A stretch of DNA of 31,217 bases from an uncultured Rickettsiales bacterium. GTDB taxonomy: Bacteria; Pseudomonadota; Alphaproteobacteria; UBA8366. The stretch lies in NCBI GenBank assembly GCA_913046825.1, contig CAJWTF010000030.1, positions 1-31,217 on the forward strand. The letters are read 5' to 3'. A program made the position numbers and the translations under genes. Below, piece by piece: positions 15,191 to 23,694 of this stretch; the first letter of the stretch is position 1; every line of letters begins with the position of its first letter. The notes under the pieces were generated by a model, which ran no database searches, was not told where the DNA came from, and saw nothing but the letters and a program-made list of their open reading frames with translations.

Positions 15191-16912
15191 ATGACAGCAT
15201 ACCAACCGATGATCACCGGTAACCAGCACGTTGTCGCCGCCGGCCACTATTTGGCGACCCAAGCCGCCATGGACATACTAGAGGCTGGCGGCAACGCGAT
15301 TGATGCAGGCGTCGCGGCCAACCTAGTACTCGGCGTTGTGCAGTCGGAAATGGTGCAAATCGCCGGTGTGGCGCCGATCATGGTCTATCTGGCAGATAGC
15401 GAGCAGGTATTGACCCTCACTGGCATCGGTCCGTGGCCAAAAGCAGCGTCCCTCGACCGGTTCGTGCAGGAATTCGGCGAGGTTCCCATCGGCATTCTGC
15501 GGACAGTCGTGCCCGCCGCACCAGATGCCAACATCCAGGCGCTCGGTCGTTGGGGCACAATGAGCTTCGGCGAAGTCGCCACGGCGGCGATCCGCTATGC
15601 CCGTGACGGTTTTCCCATGCACGAGATGATGCGCGCTTATATCGAGGCGCATCAGGATGTCTATCGGATGTGGCCGCAGAACGCTGAAATCTATCTGCCT
15701 GATGACGCGCCACCGGTCGTCGGAAAATCCTTCTTGCAGACGGATTTGTCGAAATCTCTGCAATACATGGTCGATCAAGAAACCGCATCAAACGGTGCAG
15801 GGCGCGAAGCAGGCCTTAATGCCGCTCGCGACGCCTTCTATAAGGGCGATATCGCCTCCGCCATCGTAAAATACCACCGTGAGAATGAAGGTTTGCTCTC
15901 CGCTGAAGATCTGGCGGAATTCGCTTGCGAGATCGCTGCGCCAGAGAAGATCACCTATAAAAATGGTGGCGATCCAATGGACATCTACTCCTGTGGAGTT
16001 TGGTGCCAGGGACCCGTCCTGCTACAAATGATCAAGTTGATCGAGGGTTTTGATCTCAAGTCGATGGGCCATAATTCACCGGACTATATCCATACACTAG
16101 CTGAAGCTTTCAAACTCAGCTTCGCGGACCGAGAAGCCTACTATGGCGATCCGACCCATGTCGATGTACCGATGGAAGCCTTGCTTTCGGACGAATATGC
16201 AGCTGAGCGGCGTAAACTCATTCGCAAGGACGAAGCCTGGCCCGATTTGCCCCCAGCCGGTGAGTTCCCGGGATACACGCCATCGCCCTCCGTGCGCACT
16301 CTAGCCGCCGGAAGCCCACCTGCTCCGACCGATACGTCCTATGTCGGTATCGTCGACAAACACGGCAATGCGTTCTCCTCTAACCCTTCCGACGTGACGT
16401 TCGAATCACCGGTCATTCCCGGCACCGGCCTCTGCCCGTCTGCACGTGGTTCGCAAAGCTGGGCAGTTCGTGGTCACGCCTCCGCTCTTGGTCCTGGGAA
16501 ACGCCCACGCCTGACACCAAACCCTGCCTTGGCCATACGTCCCGGCAAGTCAGTCATGCCGTTCGGTACCCCCGGTGGCGATAATCAGAACCAGGCGAAT
16601 GTGCAGGTGATGCTGAATATGGAATTATTCGGCATGAACCCGCAGGAGGCTGCGGAAGCGCCGCGTTTCATGACCCACAGTCAGCCGAACTCATTTTCTC
16701 CGCACGAAGCCTATCCAGGTAAATTGACCATGGAAGGTCGCATAGACGAGGCGACAGGAGAGGAATTGGCGCGGCGCGGCCACGATGTGGAGCGTATGGC
16801 CGATATGACCTGGAAAACCGCAGGCGTTTGTCTGGTGCGCAAAGACCTAAAGACCGGTATCATCGATAGCGGTGCTGACCCGCGCCGCCCCTCCCGCGCG
16901 ATGGGGAGATAG
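15191..16912 (+). CDS. Gamma-glutamyltransferase-family protein, copy 2
   Basis: 573 aa, exactly the same length as the preceding paralog and alignable without gaps through the catalytic region (nucleophile again T382, in PTDTSYVGIVDKHGN). Shared blocks include EAGGNAIDAGVAA, WGTMSFGEVATAAIRYARDG, FADREAYYGDP, GKRPRLTPNPALAIRPGK and FGTPGGDNQNQANVQV. Divergence is about half of residues, so the duplication is old rather than recent. No signal peptide. GAGGAG lies 9 bases upstream. The linker before the cleavage site differs most between copies (residues about 340-380), suggesting different processing or substrates. The two may form distinct homodimers or one heteromer. Ends 2 bp from the convergent RND permease gene. 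Confidence 0.9.
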   Translation: MTAYQPMITGNQHVVAAGHYLATQAAMDILEAGGNAIDAGVAANLVLGVVQSEMVQIAGVAPIMVYLADSEQVLTLTGIGPWPKAASLDRFVQEFGEVPIGILRTVVPAAPDANIQALGRWGTMSFGEVATAAIRYARDGFPMHEMMRAYIEAHQDVYRMWPQNAEIYLPDDAPPVVGKSFLQTDLSKSLQYMVDQETASNGAGREAGLNAARDAFYKGDIASAIVKYHRENEGLLSAEDLAEFACEIAAPEKITYKNGGDPMDIYSCGVWCQGPVLLQMIKLIEGFDLKSMGHNSPDYIHTLAEAFKLSFADREAYYGDPTHVDVPMEALLSDEYAAERRKLIRKDEAWPDLPPAGEFPGYTPSPSVRTLAAGSPPAPTDTSYVGIVDKHGNAFSSNPSDVTFESPVIPGTGLCPSARGSQSWAVRGHASALGPGKRPRLTPNPALAIRPGKSVMPFGTPGGDNQNQANVQVMLNMELFGMNPQEAAEAPRFMTHSQPNSFSPHEAYPGKLTMEGRIDEATGEELARRGHDVERMADMTWKTAGVCLVRKDLKTGIIDSGADPRRPSRAMGR

Positions 16913-16914
16913 GT

Positions 16915-19900
16915 TCAATCCGCTGACGAAGTAGTGTAGAAGCGGCGCAATTGGTCTTTTAATTTTCTGAAGTCATCTTGCACCGCGATTAAGGCCGGCA
17001 CCACGAACAGCACCAGCAGTGTGGTAAACAGCAGCCCGAAGATCATTGTCAACGCCATCGGGATCAAGAATTGCGCCTGTAGGCTGCGTTCAAACATGAG
17101 CGGCAAGAGACCGCCAATGGTCGTCGCAGAAGTCAGGATAACGGCGCGCAAACGATCGCAGGCTCCATCTATAATGGCCTGAGTACGGGATTCACCCGCC
17201 GTCAATCGTTCATCGATGGTGCTGACAAGAATGATCGAATCGTTGACCACAATACCCGACAATCCGATGAGCGCGATCATGCTGAGGATCGTGAGATCAA
17301 AACCTAACAAGTAGTGGCCGAATGCTGCCCCAACGAAGCCTAGAGGAATAATCGACATGACGACGATGGGTCTGGTGTAACTAGCAAAAACCCATGCGAG
17401 GATTATGTAGATTGCTGAGAGACCGATCATCGCGCCCAGCTTCATATCGGCCAGTGTTGTCGCCTGCTCTTCCGCCTTCCCGGCGTATTTGACCCTCAAA
17501 CCGTGTTTCCGGACGATTTCCTTGATGCCGTCTTCGGCCAAAGCATCGAGGATCTTACCGGTCGATGTCACGCCTTTATCTAGTTCTGCGGTTACCGCTA
17601 CCTGCCGAATGCCGTCCTCGCGGCGAATGCGTGAAAACCCGCGTGTTTCTCGAGTGCTAACGATTTCGGAGAGAGCGACTTCCGCGCCCGCATTACCGCG
17701 CAAATGCAGCTCGCCCAGAGCGCCTGCCCCGATCACATCACGGGGGAATTGCACGCGAACCGTAACCTCCTCATCGCCGCGCGGAAAGCGTTTGGCTATG
17801 GCGCCCTCGAACGCGCTCCGGACTTGGCGCCCGACCGACTGCGTGGTGAAGCCCATGGCCCGCCCGTCCGGTGTAACCTCAATGATCGCTTCGAGCTTTC
17901 CGTAAGGCAGATCGTCTTCAATGGAGCTGACGCCCGGATACCGTTTCAGCAGTGTTTGCACCTCCAAGGAGGCCATTTTCAACGCTGTGATGTCTTTACC
18001 CGAAAGGCGCACATCGACGTCCCGGCCCGGAGGGCCACCCTGTGCCGGCAGGATCGTGAGCGTATCCATTCCCGCAACCGGGCGAACCTCCGCGTGCCAA
18101 GCGTCCATCAATGCGTCCGTGCGAACGTCGCGCTCGTCCGATGCTTGCAGCTCGACAGTGACGCCGCCGATATGATCACCAGAAACCGGGGCTGCACTCG
18201 GTCGTCCGACCTCCGATCCTAATTTTAACAACGACATGCGAACGAGACCGTCTTCACCGCCGTTCAAGCGTTTCGCGGATGCAAGGAGCGAGCGCTCCAA
18301 TTCGGAGAGCATGGCAATGGTCTGCGCCTTCGGCGTACCGGCGACCATTTGCACATTCGCGAAAACTTTATCAGCCTCAGGGGATGGGAAGAAAACAAAG
18401 CCGACCCTGCCACCGATCATCAATCCGACACTTAGGATCAAAGCCGCAAGTGCGATCGCCAAAGTGGAATAGCGCGAGGCGACGGCATGGGTGACGAGCG
18501 GCCGAAACATCCCCTCCTTAAAACGATTGAAGCCATTGTCTAACTTTACCCGCAAAGCCCACTTACCGGCTTTCTTTCGTTGTTTGAGAGCGCCCCGCAT
18601 ATGGCCCGGCAAGACAAAGAAACATTCAAACAAACTGGCCGCGATCACCGCTATGATCACAAAAGGAATACCGCGAATTATCTGGCCAATGATGTCGGAA
18701 ATGATGAGTAGCGGCGTGAAAGCCGCGATCGTCGTCAGGGAGGCGGACAGCACAGGGGCGGCCATTCGCCTTGCCCCCTCGATCGCCGCATCCATAGATG
18801 ATAACCCTTCGCGCGACTTGGTCTCCACGTGTTCACCAACGACAATCGCATCATCGACCACGATTCCAAGTGCCATGATAATGCCGAACAGGCTTAGCAT
18901 ATTGATGGTCTGACCGCTCATCAGCATGAACAGCATCGTCGCCATCAAGGCCACCGGAATGCCCGCCGCCACCCAAAACGCGACAGGGGCATTCAAGAAG
19001 ACGAACAACACAACGATCACCAGGATCAACCCGCTGAAACCATTCTTCAGCAAAAGATCGATACGGCCCTTAATCAACCGTGCCTGGATGTCGTATTGCT
19101 CGAGCTTGATCGAAGGCGGCAAGGTCGGACGAATTTCGTCGATATAGTCAGATGCCGTGACCGCTAACTCCAACGCATCCGCGTTAACGGCTCGCTGTAC
19201 ATATATCTCGATCGCTGGATAACCGTTGCGGCGGACTTCTTTGCCCCCTTCGTCGAAATTTTCGCTGATTGATGCAATATCGCGCAGATATATCTTCTGT
19301 CCGTTCTGCAAGGCTCGGACTTCGACACCACCCATGCCTTCAGCAGTTTTTAGTAATCCGAGGCTTCTGATCTGCATTTCCATCGCACCGGACGTGTCGC
19401 CGGAGGGCACGTCCTGCGACGTCTCTCTAATACGGTCCGAGATGTTCTGTAGCGTTAGATCGAGTTCCAGAAGCGTCTCCGGTGCAATCTCAACCCAAAT
19501 TTCCTCATCCCGCGCGCCAAACAAGTCGACCTGATCGATCCCCCGATCAAGCAATCCATCGCGAATGCGTTTCGCGACCTGCTTCAGGGAAGACTCGGGA
19601 ACGGGGCCGGACAATACCAATCGGCTAATCGAGTCATAGCGCACGATTTTACGGACTTCTGGTTGCTCTGAATCATCCGGCAGTGTGGTAACGGTAGATA
19701 CCGCCGTCTCTACATCCGAGAGTGCGGACTGCATGTCGGTTCCGGCGTTGAATTCGACCAAGATCGTCGCCCGTCCCTCGAGAGAGCTGGATCGAACCCG
19801 CTTTACACTGTCAAGAAACCGGACCTCCGGTTCTATGGCTTGGACGATATTTGAATCGACGTCTTCCGCACTGGCCCCCGGCCATTCGACCGAGACCGAT

Positions 19901-20043
19901 ACGATATCAATCCCGAAATCCGGGAAAAACTGCGTATTCATTTTATTAAGAGCAAAAAAACCGCTGATGATCATAATCAACATCAACAAATTCGCCGCCG
20001 TCGGATGCCGGGCGAAGACCCCGATCAGCCCGCCAGTGCTCAT
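16915..20043 (-). CDS. RND-family efflux transporter permease
   Basis: 1042 aa, full length for the HAE/AcrB-type RND family. N-terminal TM1 is TAANLLMLIMIISGFFAL, followed by a large periplasmic loop. The TM2-TM6 block includes GIVVDDAIVVGEHVE, whose Asp pair forms the proton relay, and a second periplasmic loop is followed by TM7-TM12 (LSGIVVNDSIILVSTIDE). It exports substrates using the proton gradient, together with the adaptor encoded just upstream; the start overlaps the adaptor stop as ATGA. No outer-membrane TolC-like gene is in the window, so a separately encoded one must be used. Substrate unknown. In the same operon as a TetR regulator, so it is probably substrate-induced. Confidence 0.93.
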   Translation of the reverse strand: MSTGGLIGVFARHPTAANLLMLIMIISGFFALNKMNTQFFPDFGIDIVSVSVEWPGASAEDVDSNIVQAIEPEVRFLDSVKRVRSSSLEGRATILVEFNAGTDMQSALSDVETAVSTVTTLPDDSEQPEVRKIVRYDSISRLVLSGPVPESSLKQVAKRIRDGLLDRGIDQVDLFGARDEEIWVEIAPETLLELDLTLQNISDRIRETSQDVPSGDTSGAMEMQIRSLGLLKTAEGMGGVEVRALQNGQKIYLRDIASISENFDEGGKEVRRNGYPAIEIYVQRAVNADALELAVTASDYIDEIRPTLPPSIKLEQYDIQARLIKGRIDLLLKNGFSGLILVIVVLFVFLNAPVAFWVAAGIPVALMATMLFMLMSGQTINMLSLFGIIMALGIVVDDAIVVGEHVETKSREGLSSMDAAIEGARRMAAPVLSASLTTIAAFTPLLIISDIIGQIIRGIPFVIIAVIAASLFECFFVLPGHMRGALKQRKKAGKWALRVKLDNGFNRFKEGMFRPLVTHAVASRYSTLAIALAALILSVGLMIGGRVGFVFFPSPEADKVFANVQMVAGTPKAQTIAMLSELERSLLASAKRLNGGEDGLVRMSLLKLGSEVGRPSAAPVSGDHIGGVTVELQASDERDVRTDALMDAWHAEVRPVAGMDTLTILPAQGGPPGRDVDVRLSGKDITALKMASLEVQTLLKRYPGVSSIEDDLPYGKLEAIIEVTPDGRAMGFTTQSVGRQVRSAFEGAIAKRFPRGDEEVTVRVQFPRDVIGAGALGELHLRGNAGAEVALSEIVSTRETRGFSRIRREDGIRQVAVTAELDKGVTSTGKILDALAEDGIKEIVRKHGLRVKYAGKAEEQATTLADMKLGAMIGLSAIYIILAWVFASYTRPIVVMSIIPLGFVGAAFGHYLLGFDLTILSMIALIGLSGIVVNDSIILVSTIDERLTAGESRTQAIIDGACDRLRAVILTSATTIGGLLPLMFERSLQAQFLIPMALTMIFGLLFTTLLVLFVVPALIAVQDDFRKLKDQLRRFYTTSSAD

Positions 20044-21281
20044 TGTATTTGCACCTTCAATCCGGGAGCGACCTCAGGCAGACGCGTAGTCGCGATCATT
20101 TCACCCGCTTGGAAGGCGCCGGAAACGAGCAGAGAGCCGCCGTTTTGAAATTCGATCTGCACATTACGCATCTCAAGTCGCCCGTCTTTGACGACATAGA
20201 CACTTTTATGTCCGTACACCGCTGACGTCGGCACCCGAACGACGCGCTCGAAAACACGGTCAGTGATATAAACTTCGACGAATGCACCGGGGCGCAGGAT
20301 GGTTTCGGCCCCGCCAGTCTTGATTTTGGCGTAAAGATTAACACCGCCGGTCGTCGCATCGACTTCGCTGCCGACCCGGTCAATATATGCCGAATACGGC
20401 TCTCCGCCGGCTCGGCCACGCCAAACGATTTCAGCCGGTCTTTCCTTGTAGCCGCCTCCTGCCATCAAGCGTCGAAACTGCGTCCGACTGATGTGGAATT
20501 TCGCTTCGAGCCGATTGGCGTCGATTAATCGCGCAACACTGTCACCGACATTAAGCCATTTTCCCTCAGCCGTCTCTACCGAAAAGACAAACCCATCTGA
20601 CGGTGAGACGATTCGCGTCTCCTCGAGGTCCCGTTGCGCGAGAGATACCGCCACTTCCAGCCGATCAATCGCGGCCATTTGCTGTTCAATGGAGGCCTTG
20701 AGCTGCTGAATGCCTTGGCGCCGGTCAATTTGCCGCTGCGCCGCCTCACTAAGCGCGAGACGTGCGTCATCCGACGATTTGACAGTACCTGCACCCGAGC
20801 CTCGCAGTTTGGCCCGTCGGTCGGCATTCTTACGCCGCAAGGCGAGTTGTGCCTTGTCTTCCTTCAGCAGCTCGACGCCACCGGCGAGTTCCGCTTTCAA
20901 TTCCTTTAATCGTCCTCGAGCCTCGGTCATTTCCGCTTTCCGCTGGTGCAAGGTCGCCTTGTAATCGAATGGGTCCAGATCGGCGATTACCTCGCCTTCA
21001 CGCACGACCCCGCCTTCGACCAGATTCGGACTGGCTTGGACGATTTTGCCGGAAACTTGCGGGCGTAAATCGACGGTCCGACCGGAGACGATTTCACCAA
21101 ATAGTTTGATGTTCGGCTGAATATTCTCGACGATCGCCGGGATCGCGGCGATGCTCCAAATTCTCTCCGTTAGGGGTTGCGCGGCAACCCTCGGCTTCGT
21201 TGCCTTTAAATACCCCGCAACCGCAACCGCGATCGCGAGGACCCCAAGCGGGATAGCTAATTTTGCAACTTTACGCAGCAT
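20040..21281 (-). CDS. RND efflux periplasmic adaptor (membrane fusion protein)
   Basis: 413 aa. N-terminal membrane anchor IPLGVLAIAVAVAGYL (residues about 10-26) without a lipobox Cys. It is followed by the first half of the lipoyl domain (SGRTVDLRPQVSGKIVQ), a long helical hairpin rich in Ala, Lys, Gln and Arg (about 110-215), the second lipoyl half (LEETRIVSPSDGFVFSV), a beta-barrel domain and a C-terminal membrane-proximal domain (VPTSAVYGHKSVYVVKDGRLE). Bridges the RND permease to the outer-membrane channel. Starts 1 bp after the tetR stop and overlaps the permease start by 4 bp, so all three genes form one tightly coupled transcript. Confidence 0.92.
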   Translation of the reverse strand: MLRKVAKLAIPLGVLAIAVAVAGYLKATKPRVAAQPLTERIWSIAAIPAIVENIQPNIKLFGEIVSGRTVDLRPQVSGKIVQASPNLVEGGVVREGEVIADLDPFDYKATLHQRKAEMTEARGRLKELKAELAGGVELLKEDKAQLALRRKNADRRAKLRGSGAGTVKSSDDARLALSEAAQRQIDRRQGIQQLKASIEQQMAAIDRLEVAVSLAQRDLEETRIVSPSDGFVFSVETAEGKWLNVGDSVARLIDANRLEAKFHISRTQFRRLMAGGGYKERPAEIVWRGRAGGEPYSAYIDRVGSEVDATTGGVNLYAKIKTGGAETILRPGAFVEVYITDRVFERVVRVPTSAVYGHKSVYVVKDGRLEMRNVQIEFQNGGSLLVSGAFQAGEMIATTRLPEVAPGLKVQIQ

Positions 21282-21282
21282 T

Positions 21283-21990
21283 TCACCCTTCGTCTTCTAA
21301 CCCTAGCATGGCCAGCGCCACGCCGGTCACCGTATCCACTAACTGTGCCATGTTCTCGCCATTGAAGTTCATCCAATTGAGCCGCGCCAAAATCAAACCA
21401 CGGGCAGCGCCAAACGCCATACATTGTCCAATCAAACAGCATGTGAGTAACAATGTCTCTGGGTCTTCCGCATCCTTTCCGGTCGCGGCCGCAACAAGAC
21501 CGGCAACCGCGTCGTGCATCGGGTTAACTCGGTGCTCAAGTAGTATGGCGAACCCATCGGTCGGTTGATGATATTCACGTAGCATCAAGCCCATCTGCCA
21601 TTGCATCGGCCCCTCGTTCAATACGCCGTTGAGGAGGGTTTTGATCAACCAGCGGGTCAATTCGATCAGGGCCTTACGGTCCCCGTTTGCCGCCGCTAAG
21701 CTCTCGCGGATATGTGCGGCGGTCGGCTGGAAGAAGGGGTTGGTGTCTTCAATCAATTGGTTGAAGACCGCGCGGTACAAGCCTTTTTTGCCCCGGAAAT
21801 AATAAGCAATCGCGGAGACATTGACGTTGGCTTCCTTCGCCAACTCGCGGGTCGATACACCAGTAAAACCGCGCTCAGCAAACAATTGGCCTGCCGACGA
21901 CAGAATACGGCCACGGCTTTCGTCACCGCCCGGACGTCCTCTCAGCCGTTTATTTGGTTTCTTTTTAGTTACGGGTTTTGAATTTCGCAT
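21283..21990 (-). CDS. TetR/AcrR-family transcriptional regulator
   Basis: 235 aa. A basic N-terminal extension is followed by the TetR helix-turn-helix (residues about 25-70: ILSSAGQLFAERGF, STRELAKEANVNVSAIAYYF, KKGLYRAVF). The ligand-binding domain resembles the CecR/YbiH-like C-terminal type (QWQMGLMLREYHQPTDGF). Unusually for a repressor it is the first gene of the efflux operon rather than divergent from it, so it should autoregulate. A perfect palindrome lies 17-32 bp upstream of its start. It probably represses tetR-adaptor-permease until an effluxed compound binds, and may also affect the divergent sox operon. Confidence 0.9.
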   Translation of the reverse strand: MRNSKPVTKKKPNKRLRGRPGGDESRGRILSSAGQLFAERGFTGVSTRELAKEANVNVSAIAYYFRGKKGLYRAVFNQLIEDTNPFFQPTAAHIRESLAAANGDRKALIELTRWLIKTLLNGVLNEGPMQWQMGLMLREYHQPTDGFAILLEHRVNPMHDAVAGLVAAATGKDAEDPETLLLTCCLIGQCMAFGAARGLILARLNWMNFNGENMAQLVDTVTGVALAMLGLEDEG

Positions 21991-22006
21991 TTTGTAATTT
22001 TCAATA

Positions 22007-22022
22007 AATCAAACGTTTGATT
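22007..22022. promoter_or_regulatory. Perfect 16-bp palindrome, candidate TetR operator
   Basis: AATCAAACGTTTGATT is fully self-complementary and sits just upstream of tetR and about 135 bp upstream of the preferred soxB start, in AT-rich promoter-like DNA. Length, symmetry and position match an operator bound by a TetR dimer, here most simply the product of the adjacent gene. The boundary breaks at 22006/22023. The regulator-site pairing is inference. Confidence 0.6.
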
Positions 22023-22156
22023 GAGGAATAATATTGCCCAAAAGCGGTTACAAGATAATTTCCAAAAATTATTTCCTTAACCGCACTTCCATCTTGCAAG
22101 GAATAAAGAACCGGCACAAACTCAAGGCATTATTACACGTGCCAGATTGTTCCAAA

Positions 22157-23410
22157 ATGCGGCAAAATTACTCCATCATAAGCCTCGCGCGGAATGCGCT
22201 CAGTTTTCATAAAAACTGGGAGAAAGCTTGGCGCAGCCCAGACCCTAAGCCGGAATACGATGCCGTTATCGTTGGTGCAGGCGGACACGGCCTGGCGACC
22301 GCTTATTACATGGCGAAAGAACACGGTCTCACGAATATTGCGGTGCTCGAAAAAGGCTGGCTTGGCGGCGGCAACACGGGCCGTAACACGACTATCGTCC
22401 GGGCGAACTATCTGCAGGATGAAAGCACCGGTATTTACGCCCACGCTCTCAGTATGTGGCCGAAACTCACCAAGGAATTAAACTATAATGTCATGTTCAG
22501 CCCGCGTGGGGTGATCCACATGGCTCATACCGAAGGTGACCTAAAGGAAATTGCCCGCCGACATAATGCAAACCGGCTGCAGGGTGTAGAACTTGAGTTC
22601 CTAACTCCGCAGCAAGTGAAGAAATTCTGCCCAATTATCAACACTTCCCACGATGTTCGTTATCCGGTGTTGGGCGCCAGCCTGCAACGGAAAGCCGGTG
22701 TCGCTCGGCATGACGCGGTGGCGTGGGGCTATGCGCGGGGAGCAGACGCGCTTGGTGTCGACATCATTCAAAACTGTGAAGTAACCGGATTTGACATCGA
22801 GAATGGCGAAGTTAGGGGTGTTTGCACAACGCGGGGCAATATAAAGACAGAGAAAGTAGGTTGCGTGACAGCCGGACACTCCTCCGTCATGGCGGAGATG
22901 GCGGGTTTACGCCTGCCCGTTGAAAGCCATCCCTTGCAGGCTCTTGTCTCCGAGCCGCTGAAGCCAATCATGAACACGGTCCTCATGTCGAACACGGTTC
23001 ATGTCTATCTTAGCCAATCAGATAAAGGTGAATTGGTCATTGGTGCCGGCGCGGACCTCTTCAATTCATATGCGCAGCGCGGGGCTTTCAATGTCATCGA
23101 ACATCAAATGGGCGCACTGACCGAACTTTTCCCGATCTTCAGCCGCATTCGTATGATGCGCAGCTGGGCCGGTATCGTAGATATTTGTCCGGATGCAAGC
23201 CCACTCATCACCAAAACACCGATTAAGGGGCTCTATTTCAATTGTGGTTGGGGTACCGGTGGGTTCAAGGCAACACCGGGATCCGGCCACGTTTTCGCAC
23301 ACACCATCGCACGCGATGAACCCCATACCATTGCAGCCCCCTTCGCGTTGTCACGCTTCAGCAGCGGCCGTCTCATCGACGAGAATATCGCCGCTGCGGT
23401 AGCTCACTAG
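22157..23410 (+). CDS. soxB: Sarcosine oxidase subunit beta
   Basis: 417 aa. Flavoprotein subunit of heterotetrameric sarcosine oxidase, which oxidises sarcosine to glycine with formation of a C1 unit and peroxide. The N-terminus [13 protein letters not shown] is the family start. The FAD-binding GxGxxG is [15 protein letters not shown] (residues about 37-51). [19 protein letters not shown] sequence follows, and H185 in [14 protein letters not shown] matches the histidine that carries covalent FMN in characterised enzymes. The frame is open to a TTG at 22034, which has GAGG upstream, but those 41 residues match nothing in the family, so I chose the ATG at 22157 despite its poor ribosome-binding site. 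First gene of soxBDAG, 2 bp before soxD. Confidence 0.93.
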   Translation: MRQNYSIISLARNALSFHKNWEKAWRSPDPKPEYDAVIVGAGGHGLATAYYMAKEHGLTNIAVLEKGWLGGGNTGRNTTIVRANYLQDESTGIYAHALSMWPKLTKELNYNVMFSPRGVIHMAHTEGDLKEIARRHNANRLQGVELEFLTPQQVKKFCPIINTSHDVRYPVLGASLQRKAGVARHDAVAWGYARGADALGVDIIQNCEVTGFDIENGEVRGVCTTRGNIKTEKVGCVTAGHSSVMAEMAGLRLPVESHPLQALVSEPLKPIMNTVLMSNTVHVYLSQSDKGELVIGAGADLFNSYAQRGAFNVIEHQMGALTELFPIFSRIRMMRSWAGIVDICPDASPLITKTPIKGLYFNCGWGTGGFKATPGSGHVFAHTIARDEPHTIAAPFALSRFSSGRLIDENIAAAVAH

Positions 23411-23412
23411 CC

Positions 23413-23694
23413 ATGCTTATTATCAATTGCCCCTATTGTGGCGAGCGCGACGAGCATGAATTTCACTACGGTGGTGAGGCCCATATTGCTCGCCCGACAG
23501 AACCCGAGGCACTGTCCGACGATGAATGGGCGGACTATGTCTTCAAGCGCAGCAATCCGAAAGGATGGCATTATGAGCGCTGGCAGCATGAGGCCGGATG
23601 CGGGAGATGGTTCAATGCCGTCCGGCACACGGTTACGCACCAATTCTATGCGACTTATAAGGTTGAAGACGAAAAACCGGAATTACCCGAATGA
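23413..23694 (+). CDS. soxD: Sarcosine oxidase subunit delta
   Basis: 93 aa. Small zinc-binding subunit of heterotetrameric sarcosine oxidase. The zinc ligands are present: C6 and C9 in NCPYCGER, and H59 and C63 in WQHEAGCGRWF. Ends RHTVTHQFYATYK plus a short acidic tail, as usual. It begins 2 bp after soxB and overlaps soxA by 4 bp (ATGA), so stoichiometric translation is expected. Confidence 0.95.
   Translation: MLIINCPYCGERDEHEFHYGGEAHIARPTEPEALSDDEWADYVFKRSNPKGWHYERWQHEAGCGRWFNAVRHTVTHQFYATYKVEDEKPELPE

Noticed and set aside
17489..18913. Several plus-strand frames antisense to the RND permease
   Set aside because: They are low-complexity Ser/Arg/Pro-rich translations opposite a full-length conserved gene and have no family resemblance.
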